This document shows positions 15,800 to 25,468 of a stretch of 64,000 bases of DNA, in pieces (positions within the stretch are counted from its first letter, which is position 1; every line of letters begins with the position of its first letter). The position numbers and the translations under genes are program-made. This stretch comes from Clostridium vincentii (lineage in GTDB: Bacteria; Bacillota; Clostridia; Clostridiales; Clostridiaceae): assembly GCF_002995745.1 (NCBI RefSeq), contig NZ_PVXQ01000013.1:16503-80502 (forward strand), read 5' to 3'. Below the pieces are notes generated by a model. That model made no database searches and was not told the origin of the DNA. It worked only from the letters and a program-made list of their open reading frames with translations.

Positions 15800-16828
15800 A
15801 TGAAAATTATAAAAAAGCATTTGGATGAAATGTACCGTGCATACGCAGCAAGTTCAATGGATATAGATGGTGAACTAAATTTGCTAGTAGCGTCTGAAGA
15901 AAAAGGATATCCTTGTTATGCATATAGTGGTAAAAATTTTAATCACCGTCATACAGTTTGGGATAATGGTGGAGGATGCATGTCAATTATTCCTATTCCA
16001 AAGCGTAGTAATGAATTTTTAGCTGTTCGTGACTTCTATTTAAAGGAGAGTCCAAGTGGTGCTCGTTTAGTCTGGGGCCATTTAGTTGATGGTGAATGGG
16101 TTATTGAAACTGTTATTAAATTACCTTATTTACATCGTTTTGACCTATGGGATGTTGATGGAGAAATATATTTTATTGGAGCTACTATAGCTGATCTCAA
16201 AGAGTCTAAAGATGACTGGAGTCACTCGGGAACTATCTATTATGCTAAATTACCAGAAGTATTAACTGATGGGCTAGCCCTTAAAGTTCTTAAAAAAGGT
16301 TTATATAAAAATCATGGGTATACTCGTCATATGATAGATGGAAAACCTCGTGGTACTTTTGGCTGTGAGCAGGGAGTGTTTGAAGTAATTCCAAGTAAAG
16401 ATGGAGAATGGCAAGTCGATCATTTAATGGAAGGTAAAGTCAGTGAAGTTGCTTGGTGTGATTTGGATGGCGATGGTCAAGATGAATTGATGACTATTGA
16501 ACCCTTTCATGGAAATTCAATGAAGATTTATAAGTTTATTGATGGAAAGTATACTGAAATTTATACTTATCCACACGAAATTGATTTCGCTCACACTTTA
16601 GTAGGGACAACCCTTTGTGGTGTACCAAGCTTTGTTGGTGGTATAAGACGTATAGATACTGAATTATTCTATATCCAATGGATTGATGGAAAATGTCAGG
16701 AAACAATTATAGAGAAGGGTGTTGGGCCAGCTAATGTGGCAGTCATCAATTTGAAAGATTGTGATTTAATTATTTCCGCTAACCATACAAAGAATGAAGC
16801 ATCAGTATATAAAGTGATAAAAAATTAA
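15800..16828 (+). CDS. Uncharacterised ascorbate-operon protein, VCBS/FG-GAP propeller-like
   Basis: I do not recognise a characterised family. 342 residues, no signal peptide and no membrane segment, so cytoplasmic. The middle holds [17 protein letters not shown] (about residues 214-230), a calcium-loop type VCBS/FG-GAP blade motif. Earlier [17 protein letters not shown] and later [18 protein letters not shown] look like degenerate blades, suggesting a beta-propeller. It lies inside the ula operon between ulaB and ulaF, where other genomes may carry ulaD, but it has no TIM-barrel decarboxylase features. Codon use is odd: nearly all arginines are CGT, while flanking ula genes use AGA. This suggests recent acquisition. 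An intracellular sugar-acid binding, lyase or mutarotase-like role is conceivable but unproven. Confidence 0.75.
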   Translation: MKIIKKHLDEMYRAYAASSMDIDGELNLLVASEEKGYPCYAYSGKNFNHRHTVWDNGGGCMSIIPIPKRSNEFLAVRDFYLKESPSGARLVWGHLVDGEWVIETVIKLPYLHRFDLWDVDGEIYFIGATIADLKESKDDWSHSGTIYYAKLPEVLTDGLALKVLKKGLYKNHGYTRHMIDGKPRGTFGCEQGVFEVIPSKDGEWQVDHLMEGKVSEVAWCDLDGDGQDELMTIEPFHGNSMKIYKFIDGKYTEIYTYPHEIDFAHTLVGTTLCGVPSFVGGIRRIDTELFYIQWIDGKCQETIIEKGVGPANVAVINLKDCDLIISANHTKNEASVYKVIKN

Positions 16829-16854
16829 TTTGGTTTAAGTTAGGGGGATACTTA

Positions 16855-17544
16855 ATGTTAGAAGAATTAAAAAAAGAAGTTTATGAAGCAAATATGCTTT
16901 TGACAAAATATAAATTGGTAACTTTTACATGGGGAAATGTTTCTGCAATAGATAGAAAATCTGGATTAGTTGTAATTAAGCCATCAGGTGTTGATTATGA
17001 AAAAATGGGGCCAAAAGATATGGTTGTAGTTACTTTGGATGGAGACATAGTTGAAGGAAACTATAAACCATCATCTGATACACCTACCCATCTTAAGTTA
17101 TACAAGGATTTCAATCAAGTTGGAGGAATTGTGCACACCCATTCAAGATGGGCAACTATATTTTCCCAAGCAGGAAAATGTATTAATTCATATGGTACAA
17201 CTCATGCAGATTACTTTTATAATGAAATTCCGTGTACAAGAGAGATGACACCAGAGGAAATAAAATCAAACTATGAATATAACACTGGTGGAGTTATTAT
17301 TGAGACATTTAAGCACATAAATCCAACACAGGTCCCAGCGGTTTTAGTTAAAAATCATGGGCCTTTTACTTGGGGAAAAGATGCTATGGAAGCAGTGCAT
17401 AATGCAGTTGTATTAGAAGAAGTTGCAATGATGGCTTGGAATACAGAAGTGTTAACAAACCATACAATTGAAACTATGCCAAAAGAATTAATAGAAAAGC
17501 ATTTTATGAGAAAGCATGGACCAAATGCTTATTATGGACAATAA
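16855..17544 (+). CDS. ulaF: L-ribulose-5-phosphate 4-epimerase
   Basis: Converts L-ribulose-5-phosphate to D-xylulose-5-phosphate, the last pathway-specific step. 229 residues, the normal AraD/UlaF/SgbE length. Zn ligands are in the aldolase-II motif [15 protein letters not shown] and in a later His (the [12 protein letters not shown] region). FTWGNVS and [10 protein letters not shown] near the N-terminus bind the phosphate. The context with UlaE and PTS-ascorbate genes decides ulaF over araD. The SD AGGGGG precedes ATG 16855. Confidence 0.93.
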   Translation: MLEELKKEVYEANMLLTKYKLVTFTWGNVSAIDRKSGLVVIKPSGVDYEKMGPKDMVVVTLDGDIVEGNYKPSSDTPTHLKLYKDFNQVGGIVHTHSRWATIFSQAGKCINSYGTTHADYFYNEIPCTREMTPEEIKSNYEYNTGGVIIETFKHINPTQVPAVLVKNHGPFTWGKDAMEAVHNAVVLEEVAMMAWNTEVLTNHTIETMPKELIEKHFMRKHGPNAYYGQ

Positions 17545-17571
17545 ATTTATCTTTAGAAAGTTGGTGATTTT

Positions 17572-18423
17572 ATGAAAGAATATACATTAGGCTTGTATGA
17601 AAAATCTATGCCAAATTTTCTATCATGGGAAGAAAAATTAAATTGTGCTAAAGAATGCGGATTTGATACTGTAGAAATAAGCATAGATGAAACTGATGAG
17701 AAGTTAGCAAGGCTAGATATGAGTAAACAAGAGAGACAGGAGCTTGTAGATCTAATGTTTAAATGTGATGCTCCTATAAGAACAATGTGTCTAAGTGGAC
17801 ACAGAAAATATCCTTTAGGAAGTATGGATGAAGCTACTAGGAACAAGGGCATGGAGATTATGAGAAAAGCTATTGATTTAGCTTCAGACTTAGGAATTAG
17901 AATAATTCAATTAGCTGGATATGATGTTTATTATGAAAAAGGAAATGAAAAAACAAAAAAAATTTTTGAAGATAATTTAAAAGAATCGGTTAAAATGGCT
18001 GCTAATAAGGGAGTAATTCTTGCGTTTGAGACTATGGAGACAGAATTTATGAATACTATAGAAAAAGCAATGGAATTCGTTAAACTGGTTGATTCTCCAT
18101 ATCTTCAAGTTTATCCAGACTGTGGGAACATAGTAAATGCGACTTTAGATTATGGAACAAATCCTATAGACGATTTAGAAAAAGGAAGAGGACATATTTC
18201 GGCTGTACATTTAAAGGAAACTGTTCCAGGGAAGTTTAGAGAGATTACTTTTGGCACCGGGCATGTTAACTTTGAAAAGATAATTAAAAAATCATGGGAT
18301 CTTGGAGTGAGAAAATTTACATCAGAATTCTGGTATGTTGGAAATTCAGATTGGAAAGATGTAATTAAAAATACAAAAGTTTTTATGGATGAAAAATTTA
18401 AAAAAGCTTTAGAGGAAAATTAA
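17572..18423 (+). CDS. ulaE: L-xylulose-5-phosphate 3-epimerase
   Basis: Converts L-xylulose-5-phosphate to L-ribulose-5-phosphate. 283 residues, a xylose-isomerase-like TIM barrel. It opens with YTLGLYEKSMPNFLSWEEKL, the UlaE/SgbU hallmark, and contains IIQLAGYDVYYE, FETMETEFMNT, VYPDCGNI and SAVHLKETVPGKFREI with the metal-binding Glu, Asp and His residues of the fold. It is 27 bases after ulaF in the same operon. Confidence 0.94.
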   Translation: MKEYTLGLYEKSMPNFLSWEEKLNCAKECGFDTVEISIDETDEKLARLDMSKQERQELVDLMFKCDAPIRTMCLSGHRKYPLGSMDEATRNKGMEIMRKAIDLASDLGIRIIQLAGYDVYYEKGNEKTKKIFEDNLKESVKMAANKGVILAFETMETEFMNTIEKAMEFVKLVDSPYLQVYPDCGNIVNATLDYGTNPIDDLEKGRGHISAVHLKETVPGKFREITFGTGHVNFEKIIKKSWDLGVRKFTSEFWYVGNSDWKDVIKNTKVFMDEKFKKALEEN

Positions 18424-18465
18424 AAAATAACTTATTTTAAAGTATAAGTATTGAGGTGTATAAAA

Positions 18466-19281
18466 ATGAATAAACAAGAGTTGATTTCTATAGCAAAGAA
18501 AGTTAAAAAAAATATTGTTGAAATGATTTATGAGGCAAGGTCAGGACATCCAGGAGGATCATTATCTTGTGCAGATATAATAACGTATTTATATTATGAA
18601 AAAATGAATGTAAACGTTGAAAAACCAAATGATCCTAATAGAGATAGATTTGTTTTAAGTAAAGGCCATGCTGCACCAGCACTTTATGCAGTACTTGCAG
18701 AGAAAGGATATTTTCCTAAGGAAGAATTAAAGAAACTTAGAAAATTAGGTTCACTTCTTCAGGGACATCCAGATTCCAAACATATATCTGGGGTAGATGT
18801 TTCAACAGGTTCTCTAGGACAAGGAATATCAAATACAGTAGGTATGGCATTAGGCCTTAGAAATCAAAAGAATAATGCAAAAGTGTATGTGGTTTTAGGA
18901 GATGGAGAACTTCAAGAAGGGTTAGTATGGGAAGCTTCAATGGCAGCAGCTCATTATAAATTAGATAATATAGTTGCAATTATTGATAACAATGGACTTC
19001 AAATTGATGGAAAAAATGAGGAAGTAATGGGCGTTGAACCATTAGATAAAAAGTTTGAAAGTTTTGGATGGAATGTTGTTTGTTGTGATGATGGGAATGA
19101 TTTTGATAAAATAGATGAAGCATTTTTAAGAGCTGACAAAACTGAAGGAAAGCCAACTGTAATAATTGCAAAAACAGTAAAGGGTAGTGGCGTTAGTTTT
19201 ATGGAAAATAAAGCAGAATGGCATGGACAAGCACCTAATAAAGAGGAAAAGGCAAAGGCAATAAAAGATATTATGAATTAA
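18466..19281 (+). CDS. Transketolase, N-terminal (ThDP-binding) subunit
   Basis: Half of a split transketolase that moves two-carbon units among sugar phosphates. 271 residues. It contains GHPGGSLSCADI, KGHAAPALYAVLAEKGY, TGSLGQGIS and the thiamine-diphosphate motif GDGELQEGLVWEASMAAAHYKLDNIVAIIDNN. The start is ATG 18466, with GAGGTG 7 bases before it; a TTG at 18451 lies before that SD. Together with the next gene it makes one full enzyme. In this operon it should process the D-xylulose-5-phosphate made from ascorbate. Confidence 0.94.
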   Translation: MNKQELISIAKKVKKNIVEMIYEARSGHPGGSLSCADIITYLYYEKMNVNVEKPNDPNRDRFVLSKGHAAPALYAVLAEKGYFPKEELKKLRKLGSLLQGHPDSKHISGVDVSTGSLGQGISNTVGMALGLRNQKNNAKVYVVLGDGELQEGLVWEASMAAAHYKLDNIVAIIDNNGLQIDGKNEEVMGVEPLDKKFESFGWNVVCCDDGNDFDKIDEAFLRADKTEGKPTVIIAKTVKGSGVSFMENKAEWHGQAPNKEEKAKAIKDIMN

Positions 19282-19335
19282 ATAGATTCAAACTTGTTTC
19301 TATAAAACATAGTAAAAGCTAGGAGGATTAAAAAG

Positions 19336-20262
19336 ATGGGCAAGGCTACAAGAGAATCTTATGGAATGGCTTTAGTTGAACTTGGACGAGAAAATGAAAG
19401 AATAGTAGTGTTAGATGCTGATCTTTCTAAGTCAACTAAGACAAATGGATTTAAATCAGAATTTAAAGATAGATTTTTTAATTCAGGAATTGCAGAACAA
19501 AACTTAATGGGAATGTCTGCAGGATTTGCTAACGTAGGAAATATACCTTTTGCAAGTACCTTTGCAGTATTTGCAACGGGAAGAGCTTTTGAGATAATAA
19601 GAAACTCAATTTGTTATCCGAAAATGAATGTAAAAATAGCAGCAACTCATGCTGGAATAACAGTTGGGGAAGATGGAGGAACACATCAATCAATTGAAGA
19701 TATTGCACTTATGAATTCACTTCCTAATATGACTGTAATAGTTCCAGCAGATCATAGGGAAGCAATGGCAGCGACTAAAGCAGCAGCAGAATTTGATGGC
19801 GCTGTTTATTTAAGATTTGGACGATGTAATACAGAAGATATATTTGACGAAAATTATAAATTTCAAATTGGTAAAGGTGTCCAAATAAGAGAAGGCAATG
19901 ATGTAGCAATTATTGCAACAGGAATGATGGTTCAAAGAGCTATTGAAGCTTCTAATACATTAAAGGATCAAGGAATTAATGCCAGAGTTATAAATATTTC
20001 AACTATAAAACCAATAGATAGAGAATTAATTATAAAGGCGGCAAAAGAAACAAAAGGAATAGTTACAGCAGAAGAGCATTCAATTATAGGTGGACTTGGG
20101 GCAATGGTGTCTGCAGTTGTATGTGATGAATGCCCTACTATTGTAAAAATGGTCGGAATAAAAGATGTGTTTGGAGAATCTGGAACCCCTAATGAATTAA
20201 TGATCAAATATAAACTAACAAGTGAAGCTATTATTGAAGAAGTAAAAAAAATATTAAAATAG
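19336..20262 (+). CDS. Transketolase, C-terminal subunit
   Basis: Second half of the split transketolase: pyrimidine-binding domain plus C-terminal domain, 308 residues. Seen motifs: [33 protein letters not shown] (catalytic Glu for ThDP activation), [38 protein letters not shown] and the C-terminal [14 protein letters not shown]. The SD AGGAGG lies before ATG 19336. Split transketolases like this are common in ascorbate and pentose operons of Firmicutes. Confidence 0.94.
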   Translation: MGKATRESYGMALVELGRENERIVVLDADLSKSTKTNGFKSEFKDRFFNSGIAEQNLMGMSAGFANVGNIPFASTFAVFATGRAFEIIRNSICYPKMNVKIAATHAGITVGEDGGTHQSIEDIALMNSLPNMTVIVPADHREAMAATKAAAEFDGAVYLRFGRCNTEDIFDENYKFQIGKGVQIREGNDVAIIATGMMVQRAIEASNTLKDQGINARVINISTIKPIDRELIIKAAKETKGIVTAEEHSIIGGLGAMVSAVVCDECPTIVKMVGIKDVFGESGTPNELMIKYKLTSEAIIEEVKKILK

Positions 20263-20275
20263 GAGAGTGTTTAAT

Positions 20276-20920
20276 ATGAAGATATTCGTAGATACAGCAA
20301 ATATAGAAGAAATTAGAAAAGCTAATGATTTAGGTGTTATTTGTGGAGTAACTACAAATCCATCACTTATAGCAAAAGAAGGTAGAGACTTTAAGGAAGT
20401 AATAAAAGAAATTACAAGCATAGTTGATGGCCCAATTAGTGGTGAAGTTAATTCAATGGAATGTAATGGAATGGTTAAAGAAGCCCGTGAAATAGCTAAG
20501 ATTCATAAAAATATGATAGTGAAAATTCCAATGTGTGAGGAAGGTTTAAAAGCTGTAAATATTCTTCATAAAGAAGGTATAAAAACAAATGTAACTTTAA
20601 TATTTTCAGCTCTTCAAGCATTACTTGCAGCAAGAGCTGGTGCAAGCTATGTAAGTCCATTCTTAGGTAGGCTGGATGATATTGGAAGCAATGGTACTAT
20701 ACTAATTAGAGATATTGCAGAAATATTTGAAATTCATGGTATAGAGGCAGAAATTATTTCAGCAAGTGTTAGGAATCCAATTCATGTATTAGAATGTGCT
20801 AAGGCAGGCTCAGATATAGCTACAATACCTTATAATGTAATCATTCAAATGATAAAACATCCACTAACAGATGCTGGTATTGAAAAATTTATAAAAGATT
20901 ATGAAGGAATGAATAAGTAA
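20276..20920 (+). CDS. Transaldolase / fructose-6-phosphate aldolase-type enzyme
   Basis: Class I (Schiff-base) aldolase of the short MipB/TalC family. 214 residues, homodecamer type. [20 protein letters not shown] opens it, [16 protein letters not shown] follows, the Schiff-base Lys lies in [12 protein letters not shown] (about residue 85), and [12 protein letters not shown] and [11 protein letters not shown] end the barrel. The start is ATG 20276 behind AGGAGAG; a GTG at 20267 is part of the SD. It follows the transketolase by 13 bases and ends the operon. Whether it acts as transaldolase or as F6P aldolase cannot be settled by sight; the context favours transaldolase. Confidence 0.9.
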   Translation: MKIFVDTANIEEIRKANDLGVICGVTTNPSLIAKEGRDFKEVIKEITSIVDGPISGEVNSMECNGMVKEAREIAKIHKNMIVKIPMCEEGLKAVNILHKEGIKTNVTLIFSALQALLAARAGASYVSPFLGRLDDIGSNGTILIRDIAEIFEIHGIEAEIISASVRNPIHVLECAKAGSDIATIPYNVIIQMIKHPLTDAGIEKFIKDYEGMNK

Positions 20921-20978
20921 AAAATACCAAGCAAAATTGCTTTTGAAATTGGTTATTTAGAACAAACAAAATAAAATG

Positions 20979-21027
20979 TGCCCTATAGAGTAGATAATTT
21001 AAAAAAGTCTACTTATAGGGCATTTTT
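20979..21027 (+). terminator. Terminator of the ula operon
   Basis: TGCCCTATAGAGTAGA (20979-20994) pairs with TCTACTTATAGGGCA (21008-21022) and TTTTT follows. Confidence 0.9.
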
Positions 21028-21095
21028 ATGTATAATTAAATAAACAAACTTAAAAGTGGAGAAATAAAATATCATAGAGATGTTAGGAGTTTAAA

Positions 21096-21893
21096 ATGAA
21101 ATTATTAACTTTAAATTGTCATTCTTGGTTTGAAGAAGATCAGGAAGAAAAGATGAAAATTATTGCAAGAACTATAAAAGAACAAGATTATGACGTAATT
21201 TCGTTACAAGAGGTAAATCAATCTATAAAGAAAAAAATACTTTTTGATAACATAAGAGAAGATAACTTTGCTTTAGCTTTATTAAAAGAATTAGAAGAAT
21301 TAGGCTGTAATGGATATAACGTGGTATGGGAAATTTGTCATATATGTTATGGAGTATATGAAGAAGGAGTAAGTATTATAACTAAACATAAAATAATAGA
21401 AGAAGATACTTTTTCAACATTTTTAAGTAGCAATAAAAATAAAGAATCAGTTAAAACAAGAAAGGCTTTAAGAGTTTCAATAAAAATTGATGAAGAAAGT
21501 ATAGATTTTTATTCATGCCATTTAGGATGGTGGCAGGATAAAGAAGATCCTTTTAAAAGACAAGTAGATAATTTGGCAAATAGTATGAGAAAGGATAGAT
21601 TGACATTTCTAATGGGAGATTTTAATAATGATGCTTTTACAAGAGAAGAAGGCTATGATTATTTAAGAGAAAAAGGGCTAATGGATACCTTTTTCATGGC
21701 TAAAGAAAAAGATAATGGGATAACTGTAAAGGGTAAGATAGCTGGATGGAGTTCAAATGAAAAGCATTTAAGAATTGACTTGATTTTAGCGAATAAAAAT
21801 ATAGATGTTGAGTATTCTAGAGTAATATTTAATGGGGAAAATTACCCAGTAGTATCAGATCATTATGGAGTAGAATCGGTGTTTAAACCATGA
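21096..21893 (+). CDS. Endonuclease/exonuclease/phosphatase (EEP) family hydrolase
   Basis: Metal-dependent phosphodiesterase or phosphatase of the DNase I fold. 265 residues, cytoplasmic with no signal peptide. The fold's blocks are in order: MKLLTLNCHSWFEEDQEEKM, DVISLQEVNQ (metal Glu), YSCHLGWW (catalytic His), LMGDFNNDA (Asp/Asn) and the terminal VVSDHYGVESVF (Asp-His). This branch is often annotated as a sphingomyelinase-like or maltose-regulon hydrolase; the true substrate is unknown. It is monocistronic between two terminators. Confidence 0.82.
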   Translation: MKLLTLNCHSWFEEDQEEKMKIIARTIKEQDYDVISLQEVNQSIKKKILFDNIREDNFALALLKELEELGCNGYNVVWEICHICYGVYEEGVSIITKHKIIEEDTFSTFLSSNKNKESVKTRKALRVSIKIDEESIDFYSCHLGWWQDKEDPFKRQVDNLANSMRKDRLTFLMGDFNNDAFTREEGYDYLREKGLMDTFFMAKEKDNGITVKGKIAGWSSNEKHLRIDLILANKNIDVEYSRVIFNGENYPVVSDHYGVESVFKP

Positions 21894-21934
21894 AATTATA
21901 AATCTATCTTTAAATGTAAGGTCGCAAATAAATT

Positions 21935-21970
21935 AACCGCTTATGTGTATATACATAAGCGGTTTATACT
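21935..21970. terminator. Terminator between the EEP gene and the AraC gene
   Basis: AACCGCTTATGT (21935-21946) pairs with ACATAAGCGGTT (21953-21964), with T-rich tails on both strands. The right arm runs into the stop codon of the minus-strand gene. Confidence 0.75.
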
Positions 21971-22839
21971 TTATTTGCACGGCTAAATTCTTTAGGTGTG
22001 ACTTTGAATTTTTCTTTAAAAAGTTTATTAAAATAAGATACATTATTAAAACCTGTTTCAAATGAGATCTCTGTTATTGATTTATCAGTTGAGGATAAGA
22101 GTTTTGATGATAGATCTAATCTATAAACAGTAATATACTCTGTGCAAGTCATACCTATATGTTTTTTAAAGAACTTCATAAAATAGTATTGGCTTAGATT
22201 GCAAGCTTTAGCAATATCACGAATTAGAAGTGTATTCATATAATTTTCATGAATATAATTTAATATAATTTTGATTCTTTTGATTGATTCATTTGTTAAT
22301 GGAGCAACTGTTTTCTTTAATACTAAATCATTTTCATAGATAAGTGAAAAAAAATAAAACAATAAAGATTTTAATTTTAATTCAAAGATATCACTTTTTG
22401 AATCAAAGCAATTGAAAATTTCCTTAAGAGAATTAAGCATTTCATTATATCCTTTAGAATCTTCTTTTATTAGAGAAAATTGATGTTCATTATTTAATAT
22501 AGGTGCAAAATATTTGATTGAACAACCGTCTGTAATTAAACTATTTAGCATACCTAAGTTAAAGACTATAGTGCTCAAAGAACAATAAGTACTATCTGTT
22601 GGATACATTGTATGAAGTGCAAATGGTGGAATGATTAAAATATCGCCTTTTTTAAATATATAAGAATCTAAATCTACTTTAAATTCTCCAGAGCCTTTTT
22701 CTATAAATGTAATTTCTATTTCTTCATGCCAATGAGCTACAAAGGATGAACTATTATTAGTGAATTCAGAAAAGTAAGTTGTAAAAGGCAAAATGAAATC
22801 ACCATGTATCTTGTTTTCTTTTAAATTAATTATATTCAA
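21964..22839 (-). CDS. AraC-family transcriptional regulator with cupin sensor domain
   Basis: Transcription factor, probably an activator of the divergent glucosidase. 291 residues. An N-terminal AraC-type cupin (about residues 15-140) contains HWHEEIEITFIEKGSGEF and FKKGDILIIPPFALHTMYP. The C-terminal double helix-turn-helix contains IRDIAKACNLSQYYFMKFFK and STDKSITEISFETGFNNVSYFNKLFKEKFKVTPKEF. The start is probably TTG 22839, 7 bases after AGGTG; the in-frame GTG at 22848 forms part of that ribosome-binding site. Its operators are likely the direct repeats at 22881-22969. Confidence 0.87.
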   Translation of the reverse strand: MNIINLKENKIHGDFILPFTTYFSEFTNNSSSFVAHWHEEIEITFIEKGSGEFKVDLDSYIFKKGDILIIPPFALHTMYPTDSTYCSLSTIVFNLGMLNSLITDGCSIKYFAPILNNEHQFSLIKEDSKGYNEMLNSLKEIFNCFDSKSDIFELKLKSLLFYFFSLIYENDLVLKKTVAPLTNESIKRIKIILNYIHENYMNTLLIRDIAKACNLSQYYFMKFFKKHIGMTCTEYITVYRLDLSSKLLSSTDKSITEISFETGFNNVSYFNKLFKEKFKVTPKEFSRANKV

Positions 22840-22880
22840 TATTATCACCTCGTAAAAGACAGTATTTTTATATTATTAGA

Positions 22881-22969
22881 CTGTATTTTGCAATTAATTC
22901 TAATATATATAATTTATAATAGCATTATATTAATATTATTAAAATAGCAATCTGTATTAGAAAATTAAT
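22881..22969. promoter_or_regulatory. Paired direct repeats, candidate AraC operators
   Basis: CTGTATT-N4-AATTAAT occurs at 22881-22898 and again at 22952-22969, the same way round, 71 bp apart. Both lie between the divergent AraC and glucosidase genes. Direct repeats of about 18 bp are typical AraC-family sites. The second lies about 30 bases before the glucosidase start. Confidence 0.55.
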
Positions 22970-22998
22970 ATATATACAGGAAATTTAGGGGGATGTTT

Positions 22999-24669
22999 AT
23001 GAATTGGCAAAGAGAATTAGTCGCTTATCAAATATATCCAAGAAGTTTTAATGACTCTAATGGAGATGGAATTGGAGATTTGCAAGGAGTAATTGAAAAA
23101 TTAGACTATTTAAAGGATTTAGGAATTGATTTAATTTGGGTCAGTCCTATATATAAATCACCAAATGATGATAATGGATATGATATAAGTGATTATAAGG
23201 ATATACTTCAAGAATTTGGTTCTATGGAGGATTTCGATAATCTACTGAAAGAAGTTCACAATAGAGGAATGTATTTAATTATGGATTTAGTTATAAACCA
23301 TACTTCAGATGAACATCCATGGTTTAGTGAGGCTAAAAGCTCAAAAGATAATCCTAAAAGGGATTGGTACATTTGGAAAAAGGGAAAAGAGTCTATAGAT
23401 GGAGAAGATAATGTAGAACCTAATAATTGGGAAAGCATCTTTGGAGGCTCAGCTTGGGAATATGATGACAATAGTGATGAATATTATCTACATTTGTTTA
23501 GCAAAAAGATGCCAGATCTTAATTGGGAAAATCAAGATATGAGAAATGCACTTTATGAAATGATTAACTGGTGGATTGATAAGGGTATAGATGGATTTCG
23601 TGTAGATGCAATTAGCCATATTAAAAAGTGTGATTATGATGATATGCCTAATGCAGATAATTTAAGATACGTTTCATCTTTTGATAAACAAATGAATCAA
23701 CCAGGCATAGAGATATTGTTAGAAGATTTAAAAGAGCATACCTTTGATAAATATGATAGATTTACAATAGCAGAAGCGTCTGGTGTAAACAAAGATGATT
23801 TAAAAAAATGGACAGGAAATGAAAATGGAAAGTTCTCTATGATATTTCAATTTGAACATATGAACTTATGGGAGAATGATAATTTCAAAAAGCCTCTTCT
23901 TATAGATTTAAAAAATATTTTATCTAGATGGCAAGATACTATTTATAAAGATGGTTGGATTGCATTGTTTTTAGAAAATCATGATTTAACAAGAATAGTT
24001 TCTAAACTTGGAGATGAAAAAAAATATTGGAAAGAAAGTGCTAAAGCATTAGCTTTAATGTATTTTATGCAAATGGGAACTCCATTTATTTATCAAGGAC
24101 AAGAAATTGGAATGACTAATGCAGATTATAATAGTATTAATGATTTTGATGATGTTGTAACACTTTATAAATATAAAGAAAGTATAGAAAATGGAATACC
24201 AGAAGGAGAAGCTCTTGCTCTTGTAAAAGCAACAGCTAGAGATAATTCAAGAACACCAATGCAATGGAATTCTAAAGATGATGGCGGGTTTACTACAGGA
24301 ACCCCGTGGATTAAAGTAAATGAAAATTATAAAAGAATAAATGTAGAAGATGAATTAAAAGATGATGATTCTATCCTGAATTTTTATAAGGAAATGATTA
24401 AAATAAGAAAGGAAAATAGAACATTAATATATGGTAAATACAATCTTATACTAAGAGAACATGATAAAATATATGCGTATACAAGAACTTTAAACAATGA
24501 GAAGTATATAATAATTACGAATCTATCTGAAGAAAATGTAAAGTTTGATTATGAAGAAGAAAAATTAAAATATAAAGGATTGCTTCTTTCAAATTATAAA
24601 ATTTATGAACATGAAGATGTAACAGACTTTATATTAAGACCGTATGAAGCAAGAATATATAAGTTATAG
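22999..24669 (+). CDS. GH13 alpha-glucosidase (oligo-1,6-glucosidase / trehalose-6-phosphate hydrolase type)
   Basis: Hydrolyses alpha-glucosidic links of short, perhaps phosphorylated, oligosaccharides in the cytoplasm. 556 residues, normal for MalL/TreC. GH13 regions: DLVINHTSDEHPWF (region I), GFRVDAISHI (nucleophile Asp), FTIAEASGV (acid-base Glu) and FLENHDLTRIVS (transition-state Asp). No signal peptide. The ATG at 22999 is preferred over 22993, because GGGGG ends at 22992, 6 bases away. The usual FLENHDQPR is here LENHDLTR, so substrate choice between isomaltose, sucrose and trehalose-6-phosphate is open. No PTS gene is adjacent. An AraC regulator is divergent. Confidence 0.88.
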   Translation: MNWQRELVAYQIYPRSFNDSNGDGIGDLQGVIEKLDYLKDLGIDLIWVSPIYKSPNDDNGYDISDYKDILQEFGSMEDFDNLLKEVHNRGMYLIMDLVINHTSDEHPWFSEAKSSKDNPKRDWYIWKKGKESIDGEDNVEPNNWESIFGGSAWEYDDNSDEYYLHLFSKKMPDLNWENQDMRNALYEMINWWIDKGIDGFRVDAISHIKKCDYDDMPNADNLRYVSSFDKQMNQPGIEILLEDLKEHTFDKYDRFTIAEASGVNKDDLKKWTGNENGKFSMIFQFEHMNLWENDNFKKPLLIDLKNILSRWQDTIYKDGWIALFLENHDLTRIVSKLGDEKKYWKESAKALALMYFMQMGTPFIYQGQEIGMTNADYNSINDFDDVVTLYKYKESIENGIPEGEALALVKATARDNSRTPMQWNSKDDGGFTTGTPWIKVNENYKRINVEDELKDDDSILNFYKEMIKIRKENRTLIYGKYNLILREHDKIYAYTRTLNNEKYIIITNLSEENVKFDYEEEKLKYKGLLLSNYKIYEHEDVTDFILRPYEARIYKL

Positions 24670-24772
24670 ATAGAGAACTCTAGTAACTGAAAAAGAATTA
24701 AAATTAGAATAGTTAAAATTTAACTATGACTATTTCAATTCTTTTCTTGTATTTTAGTGTATAATAAAAAGA

Positions 24773-25381
24773 ATGGTAAAAATAATAAAGGATGTGTTGA
24801 ATTTGTTAATGGGAACACATAAATTATTTGCAAACAATTTTTTAAACTATGCAAATAATGAAATGGTATACCTAATTGATGAGAAAAAATTTATATGGGG
24901 AAACATTAAACCTGATTATGTATCTAAATATAAATTGAAGAAACATTTTTATGATGAAAGTATAGATATGATTTTAACTAAAATAGATTTCTTAAGCAGT
25001 ATGTCAGTAGAAGAAATTTCTCATGAATATGGTAAGAAAAAATTTAGTGCTGAGCTTGGTGTGGTATGTCATTTTCTAAGTGACTATTTTTGCTTCGCTC
25101 ATGATAAAAGATGGAAGTTGAAAAATGCATTAAAGAAACATGTTCTATATGAGAGAGATTTAGGCCGGATTGCAAAAAGTTTTAATTTTAGTGATTATAT
25201 TGACGCAGAGTTAAAAATAGAAAATATGGGACAGTTTATTGAAGATAATTTGAAAAACTATGAAACAAATAATAGTTTTACAAATGATTTAATATATGCT
25301 ACCTTCATTTGTAATAGTGTAATTAACACTTTGCTTAGTAAAGTTGTTAAGAATGTTTATGAACAAAGAAGAGCTGGATAA
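24773..25381 (+). CDS. Zinc-dependent phospholipase C-like protein
   Basis: About 190-202 residues, resembling the zinc-dependent phospholipase C fold proteins common in Clostridia. The His-rich helices fit: GTHKLFANNFLNYAN near the start, a central VVCHFLSDYFCFAHD with the HxxxD-type metal ligands, and KKHVLYE. No signal peptide, unlike the alpha-toxin, so it is probably not a secreted toxin. The start is uncertain: ATG 24773 lacks an SD, while AAGGA at 24788-24792 would serve TTG 24803 or ATG 24809, giving about 190 residues starting near MGTHKLF. An imperfect hairpin at 24689-24746 lies upstream. Confidence 0.7.
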   Translation: MVKIIKDVLNLLMGTHKLFANNFLNYANNEMVYLIDEKKFIWGNIKPDYVSKYKLKKHFYDESIDMILTKIDFLSSMSVEEISHEYGKKKFSAELGVVCHFLSDYFCFAHDKRWKLKNALKKHVLYERDLGRIAKSFNFSDYIDAELKIENMGQFIEDNLKNYETNNSFTNDLIYATFICNSVINTLLSKVVKNVYEQRRAG

Positions 25382-25395
25382 AAAAATATATTTTG

Positions 25396-25434
25396 AGAGT
25401 AGGATAGTTAAATAAGACTATCCTACTCTTTTTT
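25396..25434 (+). terminator. Terminator after the PLC-like gene
   Basis: A 13-bp perfect stem AGAGTAGGATAGT / ACTATCCTACTCT is followed by TTTTTT. Confidence 0.92.
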
Positions 25435-25468
25435 CATAATGAATCCTAAGTTGTTTTTGGGATTTATG

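Noticed and set aside
15800..16828. Propeller-like gene as a substitute decarboxylase (UlaD)
   Set aside because: No TIM-barrel or decarboxylase motif is visible; position alone is not evidence of function.
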